Assembly (NCBI GenBank): GCA_043727235.1
Contig: JAYSYX010000317.1
Coordinates: 1 to 23,914, forward strand
DNA from: UBA7236 sp043727235
GTDB lineage: Bacteria; Bacteroidota; Bacteroidia; Chitinophagales; BACL12
DNA length: 23,914 nucleotides
Direction: 5' to 3'
Part shown: positions 1 to 7,702 of the stretch, piece after piece
How the letters are laid out: each line of letters starts with the position of its first letter
Position numbering within the stretch: position 1 is the stretch's first letter
Notes under the pieces: generated by a model
What the model was told of the DNA's origin: nothing
Database searches by the model: none
The model's input: the letters and a program-made list of their open reading frames with translations, nothing else
Translations under genes and position numbers: made by a program

Positions 1-1387
1 TAAATACTGTTTTTTCTGTTTTAATTGTGATTGTATAAGTTCCAGTGGAAATATCTTTAGTGGAAAATGAAAATTTTTCTAAATTGTTGATCTGTTTGAT
101 AGCAACAGTTTGTCCATATATATTTTGCATAATACAAGTACCTGTTATTTTTTCACCCAATAAAACATTTACGATCTCATTTGCTGGATTAGGATAAACA
201 TGTGAATTATTCTGCAAATAATTTTCAACTTCATCTGTTATTTGAAATACAATAATAGAATCGCAGATCGGATTAATATTTATGGGAACACCGAAATTAT
301 TTATTGTTTGAGGGAAGCTGATGCAAAAATTTACCTGTTCGGAAATTTCATTTGTAAGTTTACCCGCAATATTATCTTCCATAACAAAACTCACTTCACC
401 AATATTGCCACTTCCCGAACGCGAGATATGATTAATTCTTGTTACTGACACACTTATAATACCATTAATTGTATCATTACTTTGTAAAGATATAATATCC
501 GTACCCGGAGTGCCGAGCCAACCTGAGTTAAATGTTACCTTAACACTGGAGGCATCGATCAGCGTTTCGTCATAATCAAATTCGAAGGCCAAACCATATA
601 TATTCGAAGCCGGTGTTTCATCGGTGCCCATTAAAAGTGGAATTACAATTTCGCTTCCGGCCTCAATGGTGTCTGAAAAGAAATCAATACCAAGAATAGG
701 ATCATCAGGACCTCCGATATAGGCTTCAGGTAGATAATCTCCGTGTGTTTGTCCATAATTATTTACAATAACAGTGGTATCAAAAGCATCTACGTAACCG
801 TCGCCATTACAATCTGCAAATTTTGCATTTGGAACAATGAAATATTCCTCAATCTCTTCCCATTCATCACAATACGATTCTTCCCAGGTTCCATCAATAT
901 CATAACGCGATGGGCCATTGTCGCCGAAATAGAGGCCGATAGGTAAAAGGTCGAGGTAATTACAAATGCTATCCAGGTTTGCATCACCCGGCCAAACGCA
1001 GTTATCGGCACCCGCTACTATAATTACTATCAGACCAATAGCACATAATTCATCATCCTCACCACAAACCTCATAAACCATTACATCTTCTCCGGTAAAT
1101 CCCGCATCCACAAAAATATCAAAGGTTCCTTCCGGCAAAAATTCATCATCATAGTCTACTAATGGACTGGAAGGGCCTGCCAGTATATCAACCTCAACAA
1201 CCTCTCCGGCATCATTGGTGTCGTTAAGCAATACATCAATGGTAAACGCTGTGCCTTCACACAACCTAATAGTATCATCAACAATTATCGGAATGGTTTG
1301 GGCCGTAAGTGCTGAATTGGTCAACAACACTATTGCTGCAGCATAAAGTGGCTTTAATCCTTTGAAGAGTTCGGAAATAAACTGCAT
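1..1387 (-). CDS. Secreted dockerin/cohesin-like protein with T9SS sorting tail (C-terminus cut by window edge)
   Basis: An uninterrupted reading frame runs from an ATG at 1387 to the window edge, 462 visible codons with no stop. Residues 1-30 look like a signal peptide ending in ALTAQ. Residues ~33-125 resemble a cadherin/Ig-like bacterial surface domain. Two EF-hand-type dockerin loops follow: D135/N137/D139/D146 and D192/N194/D196/D203, each with the 12-residue Ca-loop spacing, separated by an insertion of about 45 residues. Residues ~230-345 resemble a cohesin domain (ILGIDFF..., FEFDYDETLID). The tail from ~397 (VYPNPANE) to 462 is a type A T9SS sorting domain, so only a handful of residues should be missing. 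Inferred role: a protein exported across the outer membrane by T9SS and attached or released at the surface; a carbohydrate link is possible but unproven, because such dockerin-cohesin proteins in Bacteroidota often have no known cellulosome. Domain calls are by eye. Confidence 0.85.
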   Translation of the reverse strand, partial: MQFISELFKGLKPLYAAAIVLLTNSALTAQTIPIIVDDTIRLCEGTAFTIDVLLNDTNDAGEVVEVDILAGPSSPLVDYDDEFLPEGTFDIFVDAGFTGEDVMVYEVCGEDDELCAIGLIVIIVAGADNCVWPGDANLDSICNYLDLLPIGLYFGDNGPSRYDIDGTWEESYCDEWEEIEEYFIVPNAKFADCNGDGYVDAFDTTVIVNNYGQTHGDYLPEAYIGGPDDPILGIDFFSDTIEAGSEIVIPLLMGTDETPASNIYGLAFEFDYDETLIDASSVKVTFNSGWLGTPGTDIISLQSNDTINGIISVSVTRINHISRSGSGNIGEVSFVMEDNIAGKLTNEISEQVNFCISFPQTINNFGVPININPICDSIIVFQITDEVENYLQNNSHVYPNPANEIVNVLLGEKITGTCIMQNIYGQTVAIKQINNLEKFSFSTKDISTGTYTITIKTEKTVF

Positions 1388-1409
1388 GATATGAGTTTGA
1401 ATATTTTGT

Positions 1410-1438
1410 CAATGTAAAGTAACTGCTGATACGGTCAA
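1410..1438 (-). promoter_or_regulatory. Candidate Bacteroidota promoter for the dockerin/cohesin gene
   Basis: On the minus strand there is a TTG (1438-1436), a 19-nt spacer, then TACATTG (1416-1410), ending 22 nt before the ATG at 1387. This approximates the Bacteroidota -33 TTG / -7 TAnnTTTG pattern, with one T missing in the -7 element. No experimental support. Confidence 0.45.
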
Positions 1439-1507
1439 TCTAAAAATACAATTTCTTGTGGTTTCCATACTTTTCCGAATGGTTTTTAACAAAAAACACA
1501 AAATATC

Positions 1508-1559
1508 ATTCGTATTAAATATTCTAATCTATTGATTATCAATATATTAATATACGAAT
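1508..1559. repeat. Imperfect inverted repeat in divergent intergenic region
   Basis: The 215-bp gap between the divergent starts at 1387 and 1603 or 1642 is very AT-rich. It holds arms ATTCGTAT (1508-1515) and ATACGAAT (1551-1558) with further partly paired AT-rich bases inside, and a nested TTGAT-T-ATCAA at 1532-1542. It could be a regulator site between divergent promoters or simply AT-rich sequence; there is no U-run to make it a terminator. Confidence 0.35.
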
Positions 1560-1602
1560 TGGCAATGATTAATTGTTCGAATTTTAACTACTTTCCGAAA
1601 AA

Positions 1603-3066
1603 ATGGCTGTATTTTTACACGGGATTTATAAAAGAATAGGTATGTATAAGAGCAAGATGATTGATATGCTGCGGAATTTGAGCTCCAAGGAATTAAATAA
1701 GCTTTCAGATTATCTGGCTTCTCCCTTCTTTAATAAAGATGCAGACCTCCTATTATTTTATAATCATATAAAAAAATATGCTCCCGAATTTGAACTGAAA
1801 AAAGTAGATAAGCAACGCCTGATAAAAAAGGGGATACCGGGTTTGCAGCTCACAGAAAAAAAACTTGGATACCTGATGAGCGATATAGTGGAGCATGTGG
1901 AGGGATTTATAAAATACAATTCCTTTTTTGTCATTGAACTGGAGGGATATTGTAATGTATTAAGGGTTTATAATAAATGGGAAAACGACAAACTTTTCGA
2001 TCAGACTTTAAGGACGGCAAAAGATTTTTTGGAAAAAGATCCTTATCGCAACGCTCCGTATTTTTATAAGGAATATTTACTTCAAAGCGAATTAAATCTT
2101 TTTTTCGACAGACAGAAAAAAAGAGCCTACGATGCGAGTTTGCAAAAGGCAACAGATTTTCTCGACTTGTTTTACATCGCCACGAAATTAAAATATTCCT
2201 GTGAGTTGATCAACAGGCAAAAATTAGTTGCAACGGATTATGAATTTCGATTATTAAAAGAGATTTCTGAGCATTTAAAAGAACACAGTTATGATGATTA
2301 TCCGTCTATTACTATCTACTATCAGATATTAATGACCTTTGTTGAAAATGATAATGATGAACATTTTAGCAAATTAAAAAAGTTATTGGAAGAACACACC
2401 GATAAATTTCCATTGGATGAAGCGAAGGATATTTATGCGTACGCTCAAAATTATGCGATCCGCAAAATAAATGCAGGAAATAAAATCTATCTGAGAGAAT
2501 ATTTTAATCTCTCCAAACAGGCGCTGGAAAAAAATCTATTGATGGTGGATGGATATCTATCTCCATGGACCTACAAAAATATAGTGATCGCAGCACTCAG
2601 GGCGGGTGAATTTGAATGGACAGAACAATTTATTAAAAGTTATAAAAATAAATTAAATGAAAAATTCAGAGTTAATGCCTACAATTACAATATGGGATAT
2701 CTGTTATTTTTCAAAGGTCAGTATGGCGAAGCATTAAAACTGATAAATCAGGTAGAATTTACAGATATTTTTTACGCTTTGGACAGTCGAACCATGCTTA
2801 TAAAAATATATTATCAGATGGATGAGTGGGATCCCATGCAAAGTGCGGTAGAGGCATTTAAAGTATATCTCAGAAGAAATAAAACCTTGAGTGAGAATGT
2901 TAAAATTTTATATACTAATTTTTTAAAATATATAGATAAACTATCCCGTCTCACAAAAAGAGATAAATCGAAACTTACCGAATTAAAAGAGAGGATAGAA
3001 GAAACAAAACAAGTTGCTGATCTCGGCTGGTTGCAACAAAAGGTGGAGGAGAAATTACTAAAATAG
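1603..3066 (+). CDS. Conserved hypothetical alpha-helical protein (TPR-like)
   Basis: 487 codons from ATG 1603, but ATG 1642 (residue 14, MYKSKMIDMLRNLSSKELNK) is the more likely start. That is where the family-like N-terminus seems to begin, and the preceding 13 residues look like read-through of an AT-rich leader. The protein has no signal peptide or membrane segment. It is rich in Lys, Glu, Leu and aromatic residues in a repetitive helical pattern through most of its length, with a Tyr/Asn-rich stretch (AYNYNMGYLLFFKGQYGEALKLI) shaped like a TPR helix pair, and a basic coiled-coil-like C-terminus. It resembles cytoplasmic Bacteroidota proteins of unknown function whose N-terminus contains the LS..E...L..YL.SPFFNK pattern. 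No catalytic motif was recognised and no function is claimed. Its 3' end overlaps the end of the convergent glycosyltransferase gene by 9 bp, so the two transcripts would be antisense at their tails. Confidence 0.85.
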   Translation: MAVFLHGIYKRIGMYKSKMIDMLRNLSSKELNKLSDYLASPFFNKDADLLLFYNHIKKYAPEFELKKVDKQRLIKKGIPGLQLTEKKLGYLMSDIVEHVEGFIKYNSFFVIELEGYCNVLRVYNKWENDKLFDQTLRTAKDFLEKDPYRNAPYFYKEYLLQSELNLFFDRQKKRAYDASLQKATDFLDLFYIATKLKYSCELINRQKLVATDYEFRLLKEISEHLKEHSYDDYPSITIYYQILMTFVENDNDEHFSKLKKLLEEHTDKFPLDEAKDIYAYAQNYAIRKINAGNKIYLREYFNLSKQALEKNLLMVDGYLSPWTYKNIVIAALRAGEFEWTEQFIKSYKNKLNEKFRVNAYNYNMGYLLFFKGQYGEALKLINQVEFTDIFYALDSRTMLIKIYYQMDEWDPMQSAVEAFKVYLRRNKTLSENVKILYTNFLKYIDKLSRLTKRDKSKLTELKERIEETKQVADLGWLQQKVEEKLLK

Positions 3067-5091
3067 AGAAGGTGTATCACCTAGTTTTGGTATTGCGGAA
3101 ATAATAATTTCAAGGTCATCTGATACGCGGTAATCCTTAGCATAAATAAAATTGATCCTTTCTATCATGAGCTCATTTTCACGCTCAATATCAAAGTTTG
3201 GCAATGGATGTAATACGCCGGGTTTAATAGTTGGAAGGGTTGTAGAATTTACATTTTTTTCTCCGCCAATTTCTTGTGACCCGTTTTTCCTGTAATAGCC
3301 TACCCAAGAGTTTTTTCCAGTGATAACGGAGAAAATATTAATAAATAATCCCCTTTTATTTTTTACAAAAAAGACCAGAATAGGGGAAGATAATAAACTG
3401 ACTAAAGCAACAAAAATATCTGTAAATCGTTTGGCTCTGCGTTGTTCAGGTAAACTAATTTTAAGTTTTATGTCAACTGTATATATATCTCCTGCAGTAT
3501 TCTTAGAATTGCTTCCAATAATACTTAAACTCTGATCGGGAATTATTTTGTAGTCAATATTTTGTCCCAGGGTTACCATCCAGTTTATGATCTCCTGGCT
3601 GCTTATATCTTTAGAACAGAATATTAATTCATTCGCTTTGTAAACGGTGATAAGTTCTTTTAGCGAATCAACTGAACCTAAAACAAGATCATTGTTTGCG
3701 GAATTATTTTCAGTATAAACATAACCCACTATCTGATTTCCTAACTGTAATTGATTGAGTAATTGGTGTGCCCTTTTTGTTTCTTCACTATTTCCGACAA
3801 TTAATATTTTTTTATCGGGTTCTTCACCAAATCGGAAATTGCGGTTTTTCAAAAAATGAACAAATGAACGATAAAAGATCAAAACAAAAATACTGTAAGC
3901 AGCTCCGGCAATTATCATCCCTCGCGAAAAACGATAATGTTCGGGAAGAAAACCATATACAGCGGCAATTACTAACGTACCCCAAAAAATACCGCGAACA
4001 ATTTTGGTAAGATTTGTTGATCTGTCGTAACCTCCGCTAATATAAATAGATAAGATCCAAATCAAACAATACAATGGAGCGTTGATGATCAAATATTCGA
4101 TGGGATATTCACCTCCTTCAATATATTTTACATAATATTCCCAATATTCCTTTATCACTACCAATCCTCCGAATATTAATACTGCATCGAGTAAGGGGAG
4201 TGCAATTTGTTTAATAATGCGAACTGTTCCGGCAATTAATGCACGAAAATAAATAGCTATATTGAGCAAAGTGATAAATGTTCCGGCCCGCCTTCCCGAA
4301 AAATGTTTTTGTGCAAATATTTTCATTGCCAAATAAAACATTTTTACATAATTAAAACTTGCTTTTTTTGTGCTTTCACCTTTGTAATGTATAATTCTCG
4401 TTTCAGGATAATAATAATTTTTATATCCTGCTTTTACAATTCTGTAACTCAGATCTATATCCTCGCCATACATAAAAAAATCCTCATCCAGATATCCTGT
4501 TTTTTCCAGAACATCTTTGCGCAAAAGCATAAAAGCGCCCGCAAGTACATCCACCACACAGGTTTCATTTTCTCCAATATATCCAAGGTGATATTTACCA
4601 AAAACTTTTGATCTCGGAAATAATGCAGCTAGTCCAAAGGCCTTGTAAAATGCGACTTCCGGGCTCGGAAATGCCCTTTTACTCTCGGGTAGAAAAACGC
4701 CTTTTCCATCGATCATTTTTACTCCCAATGCTCCGGCATCGGCATGGGAATCCATAAAAGCAAGACATTTATCAAAGGTATCTTCCTCAACAACTGTATC
4801 GGGATTCAACAATAAAATATATTCACCTTTTGCGATCTGAATTCCCTGATTATTTGCTTTGGAGAATCCGGTATTTTGTTTATTTGGGATGATCTTAATT
4901 TCAGGAATTTTGTCTTTTCCGATATTGATAAATTTTGATTCAATAAATTCCACACTACCATCCACTGAGTTATTATCAACAACAATAATTTCAGCTTCTA
5001 TATTTTCACAGGCCTTTATTACAGATTGAATTGCCTGTTCAAGAAAATACTTAACGTTGTAATTGACAATTATTACACTGAGTCGGATCAT
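3058..5091 (-). CDS. GT2 glycosyltransferase fused to membrane/CoA-binding and degenerate sugar-phosphotransferase-like module
   Basis: A 677-aa fusion. Residues 1-245 are a family 2 glycosyltransferase: SVIIVNYN at 5-12, VVDNNS at 37-42, LLNPDT at 94-99 (NPD in place of DxD), and GEDIDLSYR at 209-217 carrying the ED motif. About five hydrophobic segments follow between ~272 and 408. A Rossmann-like CoA-binding domain (KILIVGNSEETKRAHQLL) spans ~428-520. The end, ~551-677, begins like a WcaJ/PglC-type polyprenyl-phosphate sugar-1-phosphate transferase (KRFTDIFVALVSLLSSP, 554-570). It then lacks the usual GPVFF-Q-R-G and KFRTM catalytic block and goes straight to WVGYY and LPTIKPGVL. Likely role: adding a sugar to an undecaprenyl-linked glycan at the inner membrane, with the C-terminal part as a structural or regulatory remnant. 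The start overlaps the recR stop by 4 bp (ATGA), so translation is probably coupled. Confidence 0.85.
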   Translation of the reverse strand: MIRLSVIIVNYNVKYFLEQAIQSVIKACENIEAEIIVVDNNSVDGSVEFIESKFINIGKDKIPEIKIIPNKQNTGFSKANNQGIQIAKGEYILLLNPDTVVEEDTFDKCLAFMDSHADAGALGVKMIDGKGVFLPESKRAFPSPEVAFYKAFGLAALFPRSKVFGKYHLGYIGENETCVVDVLAGAFMLLRKDVLEKTGYLDEDFFMYGEDIDLSYRIVKAGYKNYYYPETRIIHYKGESTKKASFNYVKMFYLAMKIFAQKHFSGRRAGTFITLLNIAIYFRALIAGTVRIIKQIALPLLDAVLIFGGLVVIKEYWEYYVKYIEGGEYPIEYLIINAPLYCLIWILSIYISGGYDRSTNLTKIVRGIFWGTLVIAAVYGFLPEHYRFSRGMIIAGAAYSIFVLIFYRSFVHFLKNRNFRFGEEPDKKILIVGNSEETKRAHQLLNQLQLGNQIVGYVYTENNSANNDLVLGSVDSLKELITVYKANELIFCSKDISSQEIINWMVTLGQNIDYKIIPDQSLSIIGSNSKNTAGDIYTVDIKLKISLPEQRRAKRFTDIFVALVSLLSSPILVFFVKNKRGLFINIFSVITGKNSWVGYYRKNGSQEIGGEKNVNSTTLPTIKPGVLHPLPNFDIERENELMIERINFIYAKDYRVSDDLEIIISAIPKLGDTPSLF

Positions 5092-5717
5092 TCGTTTTTA
5101 TGCATATAATTTTCAAAAGGACGGCGTGTGGTCAGTGAACGGCCAAGGGTAACTTCATCGGTGTATTCCAATTCGCCACCAAAGGAAATTCCCCGTGCTA
5201 TAGTAGTTACTTTTATCTCCTTATCCTGTATTTTTTTTGTGATATAATATATTGTGGTATCTCCTTCTATGGTCGGATTAAGTGCCATGATCACCTCACG
5301 GTATTTCCCGGTCTCTGTTTTTTGTATTAATTCGTTGAGGTGTAATTGCTCAGGCCCAATGCCCTCAATGGGCGATATTACGCCTCCTAAAATATGATAT
5401 TCGCCATTGTATTGATTAGTATTTTCTATTGCAATGAGATCACGCAATCCTTCAATTACACAAATGGTGGTATGATCTCTTTTCGGATTTTTACAAATAG
5501 AACAAAGTTCATTCTGATCATCCGCAATATTAAAACAGTTTTTACAAAACCGTATTTCGGATTTAAGATGGTAAACAGACTCCGTAAATAACTTTACTTC
5601 CTCAGGTTTTTGATTAAGTAAATGCAACACCAAACGCAATGCAGTTTTTTTACCAATACCCGGAAGTTTGGCAAATTCATTTACAGCTTGTTCCATCCAT
5701 TTTGAAGGTAGATTCAA
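5088..5717 (-). CDS. recR: Recombination mediator protein RecR
   Basis: 209 aa, close to the usual ~200 for RecR. In order: a helix-hairpin-helix (LPGIGKKTA, 18-26), a four-Cys zinc finger (C58, C61, C72, C75), and a Toprim domain from ~83 (CVIEG at 86-90, the acidic stretch EGDTT at 151-155). The C-terminal end matches the family (ARGISFGGELEYTDEVTLGRSL). RecR acts with RecO, and with RecF in some species, to load RecA onto SSB-coated gapped DNA. The N-terminus MNLPSKWMEQAVNEFAKLPG matches the usual RecR start, which fixes the start codon at 5717. It lies 26 bp downstream of the TM2/OB gene and overlaps the downstream glycosyltransferase by 4 bp, suggesting one transcript. All key motifs are intact. 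Confidence 0.97.
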   Translation of the reverse strand: MNLPSKWMEQAVNEFAKLPGIGKKTALRLVLHLLNQKPEEVKLFTESVYHLKSEIRFCKNCFNIADDQNELCSICKNPKRDHTTICVIEGLRDLIAIENTNQYNGEYHILGGVISPIEGIGPEQLHLNELIQKTETGKYREVIMALNPTIEGDTTIYYITKKIQDKEIKVTTIARGISFGGELEYTDEVTLGRSLTTRRPFENYMHKNE

Positions 5718-5743
5718 AATTCAATATTTAGATTTTAATTTAA

Positions 5744-6457
5744 TCAGTTTGATTTGCCATTTACAGATATGAGCTTGCAATTTTCCAACTTGTTTCCGCT
5801 CCCCACACCTTTAATCACAACAACATCTCCTATTTTAACGAGTTGGGCATCTGTACTATTCTGTTCTACAAAATAACATTTAATTCCAAACGGGTCATTG
5901 TTTAATCCCCGAAGAGCAAAATACTGTCCTTGTTCAAAGTCATTACCGAGTTCTGTTACTGTTCCTTCAATCTGTAAAACCTTATTGTCATACTTATTTC
6001 TATAAGCCTCTTCATCAGCTCTGTATTCCCCTGACATTTGTTCAGCCGACAGATTTACTTCTGCATCCACTTTTGTGATATCGATGCTTTGGACAGAATT
6101 TAAGAGTCTGTTTCCACCAATTATAAGCAGAATTGAAACCACCAGTGCCACAGCTGTGAGTAAAAAAGTTTTACTTTTTGATACATCTTGTGACTTGAAT
6201 TGTGCGTCATTCATTACTAGATATCTGCCTCCGGCATATAAATGAAATACAATTGGTATGGCAAAACGGGTAAGTAGGAAGGGCTCCCAGTTAGGAAATA
6301 TATTGTATTTTATTATTGCGAAGATCAACGCAGGTAATATGGCCCAAAAGCCAAGCAGAGTAATCCATCCGGCGTTGTTTTGGCCTAAGTAGAATCGATC
6401 TGCTCCACTGCTTCCGGCAAAGAGTGCGAGTAATAGGGTTAATTTTTTAGATTTCAT
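5744..6457 (-). CDS. TM2-domain membrane protein with C-terminal OB-fold (tRNA_anti-like) domain
   Basis: 237 aa from the preferred ATG at 6457 (MKSKKLTLLLALFAG). The frame stays open to an upstream ATG at 6490, but a perfect TAnnTTTG promoter element (6483-6476, minus) lies inside that extension, so the upstream codons are probably untranscribed. A TM2-like hairpin comes first: a hydrophobic segment, then the GSSGADRFYLGQ turn, then a second segment. Next comes a variable third hydrophobic region near HLYAGGRYL, and a further membrane segment at about 102-120 (FLLTAVALVVSILLIIGG). The soluble part, ~135-237, resembles the tRNA_anti-like OB domain (LSAEQMSGEYRADEEAYRNK, then VLQIEGTV). TM2 and OB are established separately in Bacteroidota envelope proteins; the function of the combination is unknown. 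It is the probable first gene of the operon with recR and the glycosyltransferase. Confidence 0.82.
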   Translation of the reverse strand: MKSKKLTLLLALFAGSSGADRFYLGQNNAGWITLLGFWAILPALIFAIIKYNIFPNWEPFLLTRFAIPIVFHLYAGGRYLVMNDAQFKSQDVSKSKTFLLTAVALVVSILLIIGGNRLLNSVQSIDITKVDAEVNLSAEQMSGEYRADEEAYRNKYDNKVLQIEGTVTELGNDFEQGQYFALRGLNNDPFGIKCYFVEQNSTDAQLVKIGDVVVIKGVGSGNKLENCKLISVNGKSN

Positions 6458-6475
6458 TATCAGATAAGGTATCAG

Positions 6476-6483
6476 CAAAAATA
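6476..6483 (-). promoter_or_regulatory. Candidate -7 element (TAnnTTTG) for the TM2/OB-recR-GT operon
   Basis: The minus strand reads TATTTTTG, a perfect match to the Bacteroidota -7 consensus, ending 18 nt before the ATG at 6457. No convincing -33 box was seen. It supports the downstream start codon of the TM2 gene. Confidence 0.5.
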
Positions 6484-6589
6484 GACACAATTGAAGAATT
6501 ATGCAGTTATTGTTTAATAAGTGACTTAACCTCCCACTGGGTTTTTACCCTATTTTTGCTGTATATGAGTATATATTATGCAGATAGTG

Positions 6590-6597
6590 CATATTTG
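6590..6597 (+). promoter_or_regulatory. Weak candidate -7 element before the first barrel gene
   Basis: CATATTTG (one mismatch to TAnnTTTG) ends 23 nt before the ATG at 6621. No matching -33 box was found at the right distance. Confidence 0.25.
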
Positions 6598-6620
6598 TAA
6601 GGACTTTAATTCTGTTCACT

Positions 6621-7589
6621 ATGATCAAGTGCACGCACCGGTTTTTTATGTTGTTGTTTTTGGCAATGCAGATACAAACTGCTACTGCTCAGCAATATGT
6701 TGAAATTGGGGTATTCGGTGGAGTTGGAAACTACCAGGGAGACCTTGCTCCAGTTGCATTTGTTCCAAAGGAAACCCACGGTTCTGTTGGAGCTTTTTAT
6801 AAATTCAACCTCAATTATTGGTTCGCATTAAAGGGAAGCATTTATCAGGGATTTATTTCCGGAAATGACGATAATTCTACCGAACAATGGAAACAGGAAC
6901 GCAATCTCAGTTTTCAATCTCCGATTCAGGAGGCTTCCGTATTTGCAGAATTGTTTCTTAAAAAATACAACCCAAATTACCGTTGGAACATTCTTTCGCC
7001 CTATATTTTCATCGGATTTGCCGTTTATCATTTCAACCCGATGGCGAAATACGATGGTGTGTATTATGATTTGCAACCCTTAGGCACGGAGGGACAGGGC
7101 AGTAGCTATTACCCAGACCGAAAACCATATAGTTTAACGCAATATGCCTTACCGATGGGACTTGGATTTAAAGGTTCCATTACAAAGGACTGGAACCTCG
7201 GAATTGAAATGGGTTATCGCAAAACCAGCACCGATTATTTGGATGATGTAAGCACAACCTATGTTTCGAAGGAAATATTGCTGGAAGGAAACGGCGATAT
7301 CGCATGGCAACTGTCTAACAGAACGGATGAAATGAATGGCGGAATTGAAGTGTTGCGCGATGATCATAAATATAGAGGTGATGATACCAATAAAGATTGG
7401 TACATCTTCTCGGGAGTAACACTTTCACGAAATATTGCTGTTAAAGGTTGGGATGGCAGTAAATATAAGGTAAGTAAAAATCTCAAAAAACCCGGTTTAC
7501 GCCAATCCAGAAAGAAAGCTGATTGCCCGGGAATAAGAAAAAGCTTTAAAAAAGGCAATTATGGCACTAAAAAATTGTTCAACCGTTAA
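6621..7589 (+). CDS. Outer-membrane beta-barrel protein, DUF6089-like (paralog 1)
   Basis: 322 aa. A signal peptide (residues 1-23, basic KCTHR then a hydrophobic core ending TATAQ) precedes the first predicted strand, QYVEIGVFGGVGNYQGDLAP, typical of DUF6089-type Bacteroidota outer-membrane proteins. Alternating polar/aromatic strands follow, with conserved stretches LQPLGTEGQG, NLGIEMGYRKT and TDYLDDVSTTYV. The C-terminal ~50 residues are unusually basic and end in GIRKSFKKGNYGTKKLF, so they are probably periplasmic. The gene directly downstream is a paralog with the same motifs in the same order, so this is a tandem duplication. Role unproven; related proteins in Bacteroidota are often annotated only as outer-membrane beta-barrel. 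The first ATG was kept because it gives a normal signal peptide. Confidence 0.82.
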   Translation: MIKCTHRFFMLLFLAMQIQTATAQQYVEIGVFGGVGNYQGDLAPVAFVPKETHGSVGAFYKFNLNYWFALKGSIYQGFISGNDDNSTEQWKQERNLSFQSPIQEASVFAELFLKKYNPNYRWNILSPYIFIGFAVYHFNPMAKYDGVYYDLQPLGTEGQGSSYYPDRKPYSLTQYALPMGLGFKGSITKDWNLGIEMGYRKTSTDYLDDVSTTYVSKEILLEGNGDIAWQLSNRTDEMNGGIEVLRDDHKYRGDDTNKDWYIFSGVTLSRNIAVKGWDGSKYKVSKNLKKPGLRQSRKKADCPGIRKSFKKGNYGTKKLFNR

Positions 7590-7670
7590 TTATTATACCT
7601 CTCACACACAATATTATCGTCATTTTTAAGTTATATTAGGGTTGAATTACAATTTTTGAAAACAAATTGA

Positions 7671-7678
7671 TAATTTTG
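7671..7678 (+). promoter_or_regulatory. Candidate -7 element (TAnnTTTG) for barrel paralog 2
   Basis: TAATTTTG is a perfect match and ends 24 nt before ATG 7703. It suggests the second paralog has its own promoter, and it falls inside the codons that a start further upstream would use, favouring 7703 as the true start. Confidence 0.45.
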
Positions 7679-7702
7679 TTAATTAATCAATTAAACCACA
7701 GG

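Noticed and set aside
1..1387. Plus-strand small open frames at 242-448 and 743-946 as genes
   Set aside because: They lie antisense to a continuous 462-codon frame with clear signal peptide, dockerin loops and T9SS tail.
4303..4611. 102-codon plus-strand open frame
   Set aside because: It is antisense to conserved GT2 motifs of the glycosyltransferase and looks like an AT-rich shadow frame.
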